This document shows positions 8,183 through 16,852 of a stretch of 64,000 nt of DNA, in pieces; within the stretch, counting starts at the first letter, position 1, and each line of letters opens with the position of its first letter. The notes under the pieces are model-generated. The model was not told the origin of the DNA, did no database searches, and saw nothing but the letters and a program-made list of their open reading frames with translations. The translations under genes and the position numbers were made by a program. The DNA is from G958295645 sp965242735 (GTDB lineage Bacteria > Gemmatimonadota > Gemmatimonadetes > Longimicrobiales > Gaopeijiaceae): positions 1,674,001 to 1,738,000 of the forward strand of contig OZ251497.1 of assembly GCA_965242735.1 (NCBI GenBank), read 5' to 3'.

Positions 8183-8239
8183 GAGGCGCTGCATCCGGGA
8201 GGGGGACTGCTCAAGTCGGCGGACGCCATCGCCTCGTCG
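8183..8239 (-). repeat. 57-bp intergenic copy of internal fabF sequence
   Basis: The segment GAGGCGCTGCATCCGGGAGG and the bases up to 8239 match 12271-12327 inside fabF with a single mismatch (T for C at 8209). In fabF it encodes, on the minus strand, part of ADEAMASADLSGPPPGCSAS. Here it lies in the 235-base gap between the S41 protease and the SprT-like gene. The rest of the gap shows nothing recognisable. Confidence 0.9.
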
Positions 8240-8365
8240 TCGGCCGCCGGCGCGCCCGGGTCGCCGTCCACCCGGGCCCGCTCGGCGCTGGCCGCCCGCG
8301 CCCTTGCGCCGGGATTCGGGATCGACCGGGCGCGTCTCCTCCAGCGCCGGATCGGCGAGGCGATC

Positions 8366-9025
8366 GTGGCCGAATCGTCCTGCATCCGGACCCCGGACGT
8401 CGCCGCTCTGAGCCCCGGCGACCTGGCGCGGATGTTCGACTTGTACGACCAGCGCTTTCTCGACGGACTGATCCGCCGCGCCGTAGCGCCGGGCCGCATC
8501 GGCTTTCGGCTGTCCAATCGCATGACCCGCTCGGCCGGCAGCGCCGCGCGTCTGCCCCGAGCGAACGGGGCGGCCGACTATCGAATTGCGGTGTCGGCCC
8601 ACCTGCTCTTCGACGGCTTCGCCGAGGGCGACCCCGACGTGACCGTCGCGGGCCTGCCTTGCCAGACCCGATTGGAAGCCCTCCAGCGCGTCCTCGAACA
8701 TGAAATCGTGCACGTGATCGAGTACGCCACCACGGGCGAAAGCAGTTGCCGCCGCCGCCCGTTCCACGACATCGCAACGGCGCTCTTCGGCCACCAAGAG
8801 TTCACCCACCAGCTCCTGACCCGCCAAGCCCAGGCCGCCCGCAACGGCATCGTGGTTGGCGCGTCTGTCGTCTTCGACCACGACGGCCGGCGGTGGTCCG
8901 GAAGGGTGAACCGCGTCACCAAGCGCGCCACGGTCCTCGTTCCGGATCCGGGCGGCGTCTTGTATGCCGACGGCCGCCGCTACGCCAAGTACTACGTGCC
9001 CTTGGAAGCGCTCCGCCCCGCCTGA
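8366..9025 (+). CDS. SprT-like zinc metalloprotease
   Basis: A 219-residue protein of the SprT-like fold. The active site HEIVH (His112, Glu113, His116) lies in LEHEIVHVIEY. A downstream His within FHDIATALFGH could provide the third zinc ligand. The N-terminal region (ARMFDLYDQRFLDGLI, then GFRLSNRM) matches the conserved opening of SprT domains. The C-terminal 60 residues form a beta-rich tail (RRWSGRVNRVTKRATVLV) like the small domain found after SprT folds. Substrate is unknown; eukaryotic relatives cut DNA-protein crosslinks. The only in-frame GTG/ATG before the domain is the GTG at 8366. Confidence 0.8.
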   Translation: MAESSCIRTPDVAALSPGDLARMFDLYDQRFLDGLIRRAVAPGRIGFRLSNRMTRSAGSAARLPRANGAADYRIAVSAHLLFDGFAEGDPDVTVAGLPCQTRLEALQRVLEHEIVHVIEYATTGESSCRRRPFHDIATALFGHQEFTHQLLTRQAQAARNGIVVGASVVFDHDGRRWSGRVNRVTKRATVLVPDPGGVLYADGRRYAKYYVPLEALRPA

Positions 9026-9172
9026 CCCGCGCCGACGGCACACGAAGCCCGAGGCTCGTCCCGCCGCATGGACGGACGCTTGGGCGCGCCCCTTCGGCGT
9101 CCCGGCCGCCCGTGGACGGCCAGGTCGGCCCCGTGCCTGCGCCGGTGATCCGGGACGCCTGCGCTTGACGTC

Positions 9173-10096
9173 TCAGCCGCCCCGAGGATGGAAACGCCGG
9201 TGCGCCTCTCGGAGGTGCTCGCGGTCCAGGTGCGTGTAGCGCTCCGTGGTGGCGATGCTCGCATGTCCCAGCATTTCCTGGACGGCGGCCAGATCGGCGC
9301 CGCCCTCCAGGAGATGGGTCGCGCAGGTATGGCGGAGCGTGTGAGGCGACACCGCGCGCGAAATGCCGGCTCTGGCCGCCGCCTTGCGCACGATGGTCCA
9401 GACTCCCGCTCGCGTGAGCCGCGTCCCGCGGTGGTTGAGGAAGACGGCGCCCCCGCTTCGGCCCTTGTCCAGCCGAGGGCGCACCTCGCGCAAGTACCGG
9501 CCCAGCACATCGCAGGCCGTTCGCCCGACGGGCACCAAGCGCTCCTTTCCGCCCTTCCCCTGCACCAAGCAGTCTCGCCGCTCCAAGTCCAGCATCGAAA
9601 TCTCCAGCCCGACCAGTTCGCTGACGCGCATCCCCGTGGCGTACAAGAGCTCCAGGATGGCGCGGTCCCGCCAATGCGCCGGCGAGTCCGGGTCCACCGC
9701 CTGAACGAGACGGACGGCCTCGTCGCGCGTCAGGAACTCCGGCAGCGGCATGGACGCCTTCGGAGAGTCCATGCGGTCGGACGGGTCGGCGTCCAGCACG
9801 CCCTCGCCGGCCAGGAACCCCAAGTAGGCGCGCAAGGCCGACTGGGCCCGGCGAATCGACGTCGGCGCCAAGCCGTCCTGGGCCAGGTGCGCCACGTACT
9901 CGTGCAGGGTGTCCGCCGTCAGCTCCCCAGGCGCCGCGACGGTCGATTCGCGCACGAACCGCAAGAACCGCGCCATGTCGCTCCGGTAGGACGCCACGGT
10001 CATGGGCCGTAGCCCCCGCTCCAACTGAAGAAAGTCGAGAAACGGCTCCAGGAGGAACCGCCGCTGGTGCGCGTCCGCCGCGCTTTCCTTAGGCAT
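9173..10096 (-). CDS. xerD: Tyrosine recombinase, XerD type
   Basis: A 307-residue site-specific tyrosine recombinase that would resolve chromosome dimers at dif. The N-terminal SAM-like core-binding domain occupies residues 10-100, the catalytic domain 115-300. The catalytic set is complete: Arg157 (ATGMRVSEL), Lys181 (GKGGKER), His252 and Arg255 (HTLRHTCATHLL), His278 (LGHAS) and Tyr287 (TERYTHLD). Length and motif spelling fit XerD better than integrases. Its ATG at 10096 lies inside the last 8 bases of the dedA gene, so it is the last gene of the fab-to-xer run. Confidence 0.9.
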   Translation of the reverse strand: MPKESAADAHQRRFLLEPFLDFLQLERGLRPMTVASYRSDMARFLRFVRESTVAAPGELTADTLHEYVAHLAQDGLAPTSIRRAQSALRAYLGFLAGEGVLDADPSDRMDSPKASMPLPEFLTRDEAVRLVQAVDPDSPAHWRDRAILELLYATGMRVSELVGLEISMLDLERRDCLVQGKGGKERLVPVGRTACDVLGRYLREVRPRLDKGRSGGAVFLNHRGTRLTRAGVWTIVRKAAARAGISRAVSPHTLRHTCATHLLEGGADLAAVQEMLGHASIATTERYTHLDREHLREAHRRFHPRGG

Positions 10097-10715
10097 CCGA
10101 TCCGGTCGCCCTGGCCGTCCGGCGCGCCCGCACCCACCACGCGATCACGCCGGCCGCCAACGCCAGCGAGACGGCCAGGAGCCCCCGGTTGGCCCTCCCC
10201 AGCGTCTCCGCCGCAACGTCGAGGTTCTCGCCGGCCACGTGTCCGAGCCGCAACAGCGCGCCGTACCACAGCGCGGACGCGAGCATCAGCGGCGGCGCCA
10301 CCCGCCATGCCCGCTGCCGGGCCACGCCGGCGAACACGGGAACCAGCGCCCGAAACCCCGGCAGGAAGCGCGAGACGCAGATCGCGGCCACGCCCCAGCG
10401 CTCGTAGAACCGCGTCAAGCGCTCGATCTGCCCCTCGTCCGCAATGCGCCGGCCCGTCTTCGTTTCGAAGAAGCCCGGTCCATGACGGCGGCCCAAGGCG
10501 TAGACGGCCATCGCGCCCGCCACATTGCAGCCCCAGACCACGAGGAACGCCGCCGCCAGTCCGATCGTCCCCCGGCCGGCCAAGAAACCGCCCGCCGCGA
10601 TGAACGTGTCGGCAGGCAGCACCGGCAAGACGTTCTCGATGGCCGCGCCCACCGCGAGCACGCCGTAGACGAGCCAAGGCGACAGGCCCTCCAAAAACGT
10701 CAGCGCCTCGCTCAC
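10089..10715 (-). CDS. DedA family membrane protein
   Basis: A 208-residue integral membrane protein of the DedA/SNARE-associated family, linked to lipid-carrier recycling and membrane homeostasis. The core signatures are visible: ENVLPVLPADTFIAAGGFLA near the N terminus, then GRRHGPGFFETKTGRRI, RFYERWGVAAICVSRFLPGF with the family's conserved Arg and Pro, and a C-terminal membrane segment. The start is the GTG at 10715, which overlaps the ispF stop as GTGA. The closest characterised substrates in the family are undecaprenyl phosphate and aminoarabinose-lipid related, but none can be assigned here. Confidence 0.88.
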   Translation of the reverse strand: MSEALTFLEGLSPWLVYGVLAVGAAIENVLPVLPADTFIAAGGFLAGRGTIGLAAAFLVVWGCNVAGAMAVYALGRRHGPGFFETKTGRRIADEGQIERLTRFYERWGVAAICVSRFLPGFRALVPVFAGVARQRAWRVAPPLMLASALWYGALLRLGHVAGENLDVAAETLGRANRGLLAVSLALAAGVIAWWVRARRTARATGSDA

Positions 10716-11317
10716 CGCCCGGCCCTTGCCGGGGCGCCCTCCGTCTCCGCCGCCGCCCTGAGGGCCGAAGCGCCCTCCGCGCCCGCCTCCGTGCCACCCG
10801 CCGCCGCTCCCGCGCCCGCCGCGCGCGCCGGACGGAGCAGCAGCGCGACCGCATGCACGGCCATCCCCTCCGATCTTCCGATCCAGCCCATGCCCTCGTT
10901 CGTCTTCGCCTTGACGGACACGCAGTCCGCGCCGATCCCCAGGCGTTGCGCCAGCGACGCCGTCATGGCTTGCGCGCGCGGGCCGATCTTCGGGCGCTCG
11001 CAGACCACGGTCGCGTCCACGTTGCCGATCTCCCACGGCTCGGCGCGCACCATCCGGACCACCCGGCCGAGCAAGTCCATGGAATCGGCGTCCTTCCAGC
11101 GCGGGTCGCCCGGCGGAAAATGGCGTCCGACGTCGCCCAGCGCCGCCGCGCCCAGCAAGGCGTCGATCACGGCGTGCGCCACCGCGTCGCCGTCGGAAAA
11201 GCCCGCCAGCCCCGGCGCGTCCGGAAAATGCACGCCTGCCAGCACGAGCCGGCGCCGCGAGTCGAAGCGATGAGAATCGTATCCGGCGCCGATCCGAAGG
11301 GACGGAAGGCCGGCCAC
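10712..11317 (-). CDS. ispF: 2-C-methyl-D-erythritol 2,4-cyclodiphosphate synthase
   Basis: IspF forms the cyclic diphosphate in the MEP isoprenoid pathway. The metal site DSH is at residues 14-16 (GYDSHRFD). FSDGDAVAHAVIDALLGA, DADSMDLLGRV and the C-terminal KAKTNEGMGWIGRSEG are all canonical. The family is normally about 157 residues; this protein has 201, with an extra Ala/Gly/Glu-rich tail after residue 165. The tail may be a tolerated extension. Start is GTG at 11317; the stop is coupled to dedA by GTGA. IspD is not in the window. Confidence 0.93.
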   Translation of the reverse strand: MAGLPSLRIGAGYDSHRFDSRRRLVLAGVHFPDAPGLAGFSDGDAVAHAVIDALLGAAALGDVGRHFPPGDPRWKDADSMDLLGRVVRMVRAEPWEIGNVDATVVCERPKIGPRAQAMTASLAQRLGIGADCVSVKAKTNEGMGWIGRSEGMAVHAVALLLRPARAAGAGAAAGGTEAGAEGASALRAAAETEGAPARAGR

Positions 11318-11321
11318 CGCC

Positions 11322-12587
11322 CTATTCCTCGTATCGGCTCACCGCGAGGCAAACGTTGTGGCCGCCGAAGCCGAAGGAATTGCTCAGCGCGTACCGGACG
11401 GGCCGCTCGACGGGGCCTTCGTGGGCGTAGTCCAGATCGCAGTCCTCGTCGCGCTCGCTGAAGTTGATGGTGGGCGGAATCCGCCCGGTGCGGCAGGCCA
11501 TCAGGGCGAAGGCCGTCTCCACCGCCCCGGCAGCCCCCAGGAGATGGCCGGTCATGGACTTCGTCGACCCGACGACGATGTCGTAGGCGCGCGCCCCGAA
11601 GACCGACTTGATCGCCAGCGTTTCGGTCTTGTCGTTGAGCGGCGTGGACGTGCCGTGCGCGTTGACGTACGCGACGTCGTCCGGGCCGATGCCCGCGTCG
11701 TCCATGGCCATGCGCATGGCGGTCTGGGCGCCTTCGCCGTCGTCCGGCGGCGCGGTGACGTGATGGGCGTCGCCCGACAGTCCGTAGCCTGCGATCTCGC
11801 CCAGAATCTCGGCGCCTCGGCGGCGCGCGCGATCCATCCCCTCCAACAGCAGGCACCCCGCTCCCTCGCCGATCACGAAGCCGTCTCGGCCGGCGTCGAA
11901 CGGACGGCTGGCGCTCTCGGGGTCGTCGTTGCGGGTGGACATCGCCTTCATCGCCGCGAAGCCGGCGATCGTGAGCGGCGTGACGGAGGCTTCCGTGCCG
12001 CCGGCCAGCATCAGGTCGGCGTCCCCGCGTTCGATGTAGCGGGCCGCCGCGCCGATCGCGTGTGCGCTGGACGCGCAGGCCGAGACCGTCGCGTAGTTGG
12101 GTCCCTTCAAGCCGTAGCGGATCGAAATCAGTCCGGGCGCGATGTCCGGAATGTACATCGGCACGAAGAACGGGCTGACGCGGGCGGGCCCCTTGCTGAA
12201 CAGGGCGTTGCAGTTTCGTTCGAACGTGTCGATGCCCCCGATCCCGCTTCCGAAGACGACGCCGAACGCCGAGGCGCTGCATCCGGGAGGGGGACCGCTC
12301 AAGTCGGCGGACGCCATCGCCTCGTCGGCGGACGCCAGCGCAAGCTGGGCGAACCGGTCGTTGCGCCGCGCTTCCTTGCGATCCATGTGGCGAAGCGGGT
12401 CGAACCCCTTGACTTCGCAGGCGATCCGCGTGGAGAAGCGCTCGTCCGCGTCGAAGAGCGTGATGGGACCGCCGCCCGGCATGCCGTCCATCACGGCGTC
12501 CCAGGTCGACTTCATGTCCAGCCCCACCGGACTGACCAGCCCGAGCCCGGTCACCGCGACCCGTCGTCGTTCTTGCGCCTTGCGCAT
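11322..12587 (-). CDS. fabF: 3-oxoacyl-ACP synthase II
   Basis: FabF (KAS II) elongates acyl-ACP by condensation with malonyl-ACP. The 421-residue protein has the catalytic Cys in VSACASSAHAIG and the two His residues in NAHGTSTPLND and KSMTGHLLGAAG; it ends with SFGFGGHN. A segment near residue 100 (DLSGPPPGCSAS) is unusual and 1-2 residues longer than in typical FabF; its DNA is copied in the gap at 8183-8239. Start ATG 12587 follows the acpP stop by 53 bases. It belongs to the operon plsX-fabH-fabD-fabG-acpP-fabF. Confidence 0.95.
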   Translation of the reverse strand: MRKAQERRRVAVTGLGLVSPVGLDMKSTWDAVMDGMPGGGPITLFDADERFSTRIACEVKGFDPLRHMDRKEARRNDRFAQLALASADEAMASADLSGPPPGCSASAFGVVFGSGIGGIDTFERNCNALFSKGPARVSPFFVPMYIPDIAPGLISIRYGLKGPNYATVSACASSAHAIGAAARYIERGDADLMLAGGTEASVTPLTIAGFAAMKAMSTRNDDPESASRPFDAGRDGFVIGEGAGCLLLEGMDRARRRGAEILGEIAGYGLSGDAHHVTAPPDDGEGAQTAMRMAMDDAGIGPDDVAYVNAHGTSTPLNDKTETLAIKSVFGARAYDIVVGSTKSMTGHLLGAAGAVETAFALMACRTGRIPPTINFSERDEDCDLDYAHEGPVERPVRYALSNSFGFGGHNVCLAVSRYEE

Positions 12588-12640
12588 GCGTTCGTCCGGG
12601 GAGGGAAGGCCGGCGGCTCCGGCCGGCCGGCTCGCGCCGA

Positions 12641-12880
12641 CTACTCGGTGTTGCTCTTCATGTAGGAGATGGCGTCTCCCACCGTGCGCATCTGTTCGGC
12701 GTCTTCGTCGGGAATGTCGATGTCGAACTCCTCCTCGAAAGCCATGACGAGTTCGACGGTGTCCAGCGAATCGGCGCCCAAGTCGTCGACGAAGGACGCT
12801 TCCGGAACCACTTTGTCGGGCTCGACGCCGAGCTCGTTGATGATGATTTCCTTCACCTTGGCTTCCGGAGTATCGGACAT
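12641..12880 (-). CDS. acpP: Acyl carrier protein
   Basis: A 79-residue acidic carrier protein. The phosphopantetheine attachment Ser is in the invariant DSLDTVELVMAFEEEF motif. Length, charge and position between fabG and fabF are diagnostic. Its 4'-phosphopantetheine arm would be added by AcpS or possibly by the Sfp-type transferase at 21078-21938. It is separated by 72 bases from fabG, so it may have its own ribosome binding and be made in larger amounts than its neighbours. Confidence 0.97.
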   Translation of the reverse strand: MSDTPEAKVKEIIINELGVEPDKVVPEASFVDDLGADSLDTVELVMAFEEEFDIDIPDEDAEQMRTVGDAISYMKSNTE

Positions 12881-12952
12881 GTTCGCTTGCTTTTCCGCCC
12901 GCTTCGGGGCTTCGAGGGAATCTGGACAGAATCAGGTGGCGCACGCCCCAGC

Positions 12953-13720
12953 CTACATGGCCATGCCTCCGTCGACGGCAATGACCTGCCCTGTAATATA
13001 ACGTGCGCCCGGCCCGGCAAGGAACGCGACCAAGCCGGCCACGTCGGCGGGCCGGCCCAGGCGGCCCAGCGGAATTCGCTCGCGCAGCGCTTCCGTTCGG
13101 GACTCGCCCAGCCCCGCCGTCATGCTCGTCTCGACGAATCCGGGCGCCACGGCGTTGCAACGAATGCCGCGCGGGGCCAGTTCGCGCGCCACGGACTTGG
13201 TCAAGCCGTGGAGGCCCGCCTTGGACGCCGCGTAGTTGGCCTGCCCGGCGTTGCCCATCAGGCCGATCACCGAACTCACGTTGACGATGGCGCCGGCACG
13301 CTGCCGCATCATGCCCCGCCCCACCGCGCGGATCATGTTGAAGGCGCCGCCCAGGTTGGTGGCCAGCACGTCGTGCCAGTCCTCGTCGCGAAGCCGCAGG
13401 AGAATGTTGTCCCGCGTGATGCCCGCGTTGTTGACCAGAATCGAGACCGGGCCCAGGCGGTCGGCGATCTGGGCGACGGCCGCCTTGCACGCGTCCGCGC
13501 GCGACACGTCGCAGGCGAGTCCAAGGTGTCCTTCTCCCGGAAGGGCAGAAGCCTCGGCCGCCGCGAGCGTCCCGTCGCGGGCCGCCAGGGCCACCCGCGC
13601 CCCGTCCCCGGCCAGCGCCTTCGCCACGGCCAGCCCGATTCCGCGCGAGCCCCCCGTCACCAGCGCGACGCCGCCCGCCAAGGGGCGTTCCCGCTCCCGC
13701 CGGCCGCCGCCGCCCGTCAT
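12953..13720 (-). CDS. fabG: 3-oxoacyl-ACP reductase
   Basis: FabG reduces 3-ketoacyl-ACP with NADPH. The Rossmann glycine motif is TGGSRGIG; NNAGITRDN follows. The catalytic set is Ser in VNVSSVIGLMGNAGQ and Tyr-x-x-x-Lys in NYAASKAG. The C terminus VDGGMAM is typical. At 255 residues it carries a short basic N-terminal extension (TGGGGRRERERPL) before the fold. The ATG at 13720 overlaps the fabD stop as ATGA, indicating coupled translation. Confidence 0.95.
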   Translation of the reverse strand: MTGGGGRRERERPLAGGVALVTGGSRGIGLAVAKALAGDGARVALAARDGTLAAAEASALPGEGHLGLACDVSRADACKAAVAQIADRLGPVSILVNNAGITRDNILLRLRDEDWHDVLATNLGGAFNMIRAVGRGMMRQRAGAIVNVSSVIGLMGNAGQANYAASKAGLHGLTKSVARELAPRGIRCNAVAPGFVETSMTAGLGESRTEALRERIPLGRLGRPADVAGLVAFLAGPGARYITGQVIAVDGGMAM

Positions 13721-14634
13721 TCGGCCGCCTCGTCGTCGCCCACGGCCTCGACAGGCGTTCCTCTCGCGTTTCGCCGGCTCAACCCCGACAACACCTTGCC
13801 GGGCCCCAGCTCGACGAAGCGCTGCGCGCCCAGCGCGACCATGCGAGACACGCAGTCCGTCCAGCGCACCGGGGCCGTCAGCTGGCGCACCAGCAAGTCG
13901 CGGATCTCTTCGGCCTCCAGGACCGGTTCGGCCGTCACGTTGGAGACGACCGGAAACGCCGGCCGCCCGAAGCGCATGCCGTTCAGGCGCTCTCGAAACG
14001 CTTCGGCCGCGGGCGCCATCAGGGGAGAATGAAAGGCCGCCGACACGCGCAGAGGCGTCACGCGGCGCGCCCCCCGCTCCAGCGCGGCGCGGCCGACCCG
14101 CTCCACGCCGTCGGCGACGCCGCTCACCACCACCTGTCCGGGGGCGTTCAGGTTCGCGGGCACCACCACGAAGCCCGCGTCGCGCACCTCGCCGCACAGC
14201 TCGGCCACCGCCGCTTCGTTCATCCCCAGCACGGCGGCCATGGCTCCCGCCGCCGAATCCCCCGCGCGAGCCATCAGCTCGCCCCTCTTCCGAACCGCGC
14301 GCAGGCCGTCGGCGAACGAAAACGAGCCCGCCGCCGCGTGCGCCGACAGCTCGCCCAGCGAATGCCCGGCGGCCACGGCCACGTCGCCCAGGCGGTCCTT
14401 GGCCACCCGGTAGGCGGCCAGCGAATGCGCGTAGAGCGCCGGCTGCGCGTTCTCGGTGGCGCGCAAGGCGTCTTCGGGACCCTCCCATGCCACCTTGGAC
14501 AGCCCGAAGCCCAGGACGTCGTCGGCCTCCTCGAACGTGGCGCGCGCCGCCGCATGGCGGCTCGCGAGCGCTCGGCCCATGCCCACGCGCTGCGATCCCT
14601 GGCCTGGAAACAGGAGGCCGGCTGGAGCGTTCAC
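13717..14634 (-). CDS. fabD: Malonyl-CoA:ACP transacylase
   Basis: FabD loads malonyl groups from CoA to ACP. The 305-residue protein begins with LLFPGQGSQRVGMG. The nucleophile Ser is in AGHSLGELSAHAAAG, and the general-base His is in SAAFHSPLM; VELGPGKVLSGL is near the C terminus. I chose the GTG at 14634, where homology begins. It follows fabH by 8 bases and overlaps fabG by 4. Confidence 0.95.
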   Translation of the reverse strand: MNAPAGLLFPGQGSQRVGMGRALASRHAAARATFEEADDVLGFGLSKVAWEGPEDALRATENAQPALYAHSLAAYRVAKDRLGDVAVAAGHSLGELSAHAAAGSFSFADGLRAVRKRGELMARAGDSAAGAMAAVLGMNEAAVAELCGEVRDAGFVVVPANLNAPGQVVVSGVADGVERVGRAALERGARRVTPLRVSAAFHSPLMAPAAEAFRERLNGMRFGRPAFPVVSNVTAEPVLEAEEIRDLLVRQLTAPVRWTDCVSRMVALGAQRFVELGPGKVLSGLSRRNARGTPVEAVGDDEAAE

Positions 14635-14642
14635 GGTGCCGC

Positions 14643-15638
14643 CTACCAGTGCAGGGTCATGGCGCCCCACGTCAGGCCGGCGCCGAAGGCGGTCAACAGC
14701 ACCAAGTCCCCCTTCTCCAGCTTCCCCCGCTCGACGGCTTCGTCCAACGCCACCGGGATGGTCGCCGACGAAATGTTGCCGTAGCGATGCAGGTTCACGA
14801 ACACCCGCTCGCTGGGAATGCCCGCGTACCGCGCCGTGGCGTCGATGATGCGCCGGTTGGCCTGGTGCGGCACCATCAAGTCCACATCCTCGCACTTCTT
14901 CCCCGCGTCTTCCAGCGCCTTGAAGCCGGCCTGGGCCATGGACTGGACCGCCGACTTGAAGACCTCGCGTCCCGACATGCGGAGCAAGTGCTCTCCGTTG
15001 CGAAGCGATTCGGCGTCGAGGGGCTGGGCCACGCCCCCGGCCGGACGCTGCAGCAGGTTCGCCATGTCGCCGTCGGACTTGTGGTAGCAGGAAAGAATGC
15101 CCCGGTCGTCGTCGCTCGGCTGCACGACCGCCGCTCCGGCGCCGTCGCCGAACAGGATGCACGTGGCCCGATCTTCCCAGTCGATGATCGACGACATCTT
15201 CTCGGTCGAGACGACCAGCACGGTCTCGCATCGCCCGGCGGAGATGTGCCCTTCGGCCACCGAAAGGGCGTACAGGAAGCCCGTGCAGGCCGCGTGCAGG
15301 TCGAAGGCGAACGACGTGCGGGCGGCGCCGATCCGCGACTGCACTTCGCACGCCGTCGAGGGCAGCCAGTGGTCGGGCGTCGCCGTCGTGACGATGATCA
15401 GGTCGATGTCGGACGGTTCGACGCGGGCCTTCTCGAGGGCGGCCCGGGCCGCGCGCGCGCCCATTTCGGCCACGGTCATCTCCTTGGGCGCGATCCGCCG
15501 CTCCAGGATGCCCGTGCGCTCGCGAATCCAGGTGTCGGTGGTGTCGACCATGCGCTCGAGGTCGGCGTTGGCCAGCACTCTCTCGGGCAGGAAGCGCGCC
15601 GTGGCCGCGATGCGCGCGGAGAGGACAGCGCGCTTCAC
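14643..15638 (-). CDS. fabH: 3-oxoacyl-ACP synthase III
   Basis: FabH starts fatty-acid synthesis by condensing acetyl-CoA (or branched acyl-CoA) with malonyl-ACP. The catalytic triad is Cys in DLHAACTGFLYAL, His in VPHQANRRI and Asn in YGNISSATIP. The 331-residue length and the N-terminal DTWIRERTGI motif are standard. GTG at 15638 overlaps the plsX stop (GTGA). The initiating synthase is thus coupled to PlsX, which draws on the same acyl-ACP pool for phospholipids. Confidence 0.95.
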   Translation of the reverse strand: MKRAVLSARIAATARFLPERVLANADLERMVDTTDTWIRERTGILERRIAPKEMTVAEMGARAARAALEKARVEPSDIDLIIVTTATPDHWLPSTACEVQSRIGAARTSFAFDLHAACTGFLYALSVAEGHISAGRCETVLVVSTEKMSSIIDWEDRATCILFGDGAGAAVVQPSDDDRGILSCYHKSDGDMANLLQRPAGGVAQPLDAESLRNGEHLLRMSGREVFKSAVQSMAQAGFKALEDAGKKCEDVDLMVPHQANRRIIDATARYAGIPSERVFVNLHRYGNISSATIPVALDEAVERGKLEKGDLVLLTAFGAGLTWGAMTLHW

Positions 15639-16621
15639 GCCTGCGGTTCCTCCCGGCGGGCGGCCAGAAGCTCGCGCGCGATGTGCGACGCCACGCCGCT
15701 GCGCACCGCGCCGGAGGCCACGCCCAAGGCGGCGCGGATGGCCCGGGACGAGGACGAACCGTGGCAGATCACGGTCACGCCGTCGACTCCCAGGAGCGGC
15801 GCGCCGCCGTACTCCTCGTAGTCCAGCACGCGAAACACCTCCTCGACGGCCGGCTCCAGCCGGCGGTCGCCGAGCCGCGAGCGCAGGTTGTCCACCAGAA
15901 AGCCGGCCACCGACTCGTAGAACTTGAGCAGCACGTTGCCGACGAAGCCGTCGCAGACCAGCACGTCGCACGCGGTGTGAATGATGTCTCGGCCTTCGAC
16001 GTTGCCCACGAAGTTCAGGCCGCTGCGCTCGAGCCGCCGGTGCGCCTCCTGCACCACTTCCGTGCCCTTGACCGCCTCGGAGCCCACGTTGAGCAGGCCC
16101 ACGCGGGGAGCGCCGATGTCGTGCAAGTCCTGCATGTAGACCGTGCCCAGCCGAGCGAACTGCACGAGATGGCGGGGCTTGCACTCGATGTTGGCGCCCG
16201 CGTCGACGAGCAGCACGGCGCCGCGCGACGTGGGCAGCAGCGTCGCCACGGTGGGCCGGTCCACGCCCGGCAAGGCGCCGAGCGCGAGCAGCGAGCCCGC
16301 CATGACGGCGCCCGTGGGCCCGGCCGAGACGAACGCGTCGGCCTTGCCTTCGTCGTGCAGATGAAGCGCCACGCTCATCGACGAGCGCGGCCGGCGCCGC
16401 ACGGCGGAGGCGGGTCCGTCGGCCGAGGTCACGCGGTCGGGCGCGTGAACCACCGATATGCGAGACTGGGGCGACTGCCCCTCGAGGTGTTCGGCGACGA
16501 CGGCTTCGTCGCCCACCAGGAGGACGTGCAGCTCGGGATCCTCCCGCACGGCGGCGACGGCGCCTTCCACTTCGCTGGCGGGCGCCTGGTCGGTGCCCAT
16601 CGCGTCGAGGGCGATACGCAT
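15635..16621 (-). CDS. plsX: Phosphate acyltransferase
   Basis: PlsX converts acyl-ACP to acyl phosphate for PlsY, the first step of phospholipid synthesis. The 328-residue protein starts with RIALDAMGTDQAP and contains ADAFVSAGPTGAVMAG, GANIECKPRHL and VCDGFVGNVLLK, all family signatures. Near residue 70 the sequence SAVRRRPRSSMSVAL is the expected substrate-loop region (usually with a KxxSS pattern). It lies between rpmF and fabH, the usual rpmF-plsX-fab order. Confidence 0.94.
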   Translation of the reverse strand: MRIALDAMGTDQAPASEVEGAVAAVREDPELHVLLVGDEAVVAEHLEGQSPQSRISVVHAPDRVTSADGPASAVRRRPRSSMSVALHLHDEGKADAFVSAGPTGAVMAGSLLALGALPGVDRPTVATLLPTSRGAVLLVDAGANIECKPRHLVQFARLGTVYMQDLHDIGAPRVGLLNVGSEAVKGTEVVQEAHRRLERSGLNFVGNVEGRDIIHTACDVLVCDGFVGNVLLKFYESVAGFLVDNLRSRLGDRRLEPAVEEVFRVLDYEEYGGAPLLGVDGVTVICHGSSSSRAIRAALGVASGAVRSGVASHIARELLAARREEPQA

Positions 16622-16658
16622 GGCGGGTGACGAAGCGCCCGAAGCGCGGAAGGCTGGA

Positions 16659-16841
16659 CTAGTCTCCGTCCACTTCCAGGACGGCTTTGCCGCGGTACAT
16701 GCCCGAAGTCGGGCACACGCGGTGACGCAAGGCCGGGTCGCCGGTCTTGGAGCAGGTGCCCAGCGTGGCGGGCTTGGCCTTGTAGTGCGTGCGGCGCTTG
16801 CGCTTCCGCTGCTTGGACACTCGCCTCTTGGGGACGGCCAT
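16659..16841 (-). CDS. rpmF: 50S ribosomal protein L32
   Basis: A 60-residue basic protein beginning MAVPKRRVSKQRKRKRRTHY, the L32 signature. The C-terminal zinc ribbon is reduced: a single Cys in LGTCSKTGD and one in VCPTSGMY remain, whereas Zn-binding L32 has two CxxC-type pairs. It lies between the DUF177 gene and plsX, the standard arrangement. It is 11 bases downstream of the DUF177 stop. Confidence 0.95.
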   Translation of the reverse strand: MAVPKRRVSKQRKRKRRTHYKAKPATLGTCSKTGDPALRHRVCPTSGMYRGKAVLEVDGD

Positions 16842-16852
16842 GATCGTCTTTC

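Noticed and set aside
9173..10096. Integrase marking a prophage or genomic island
   Set aside because: Motifs and length fit housekeeping XerD, there are no att repeats, and the neighbours are core genes.
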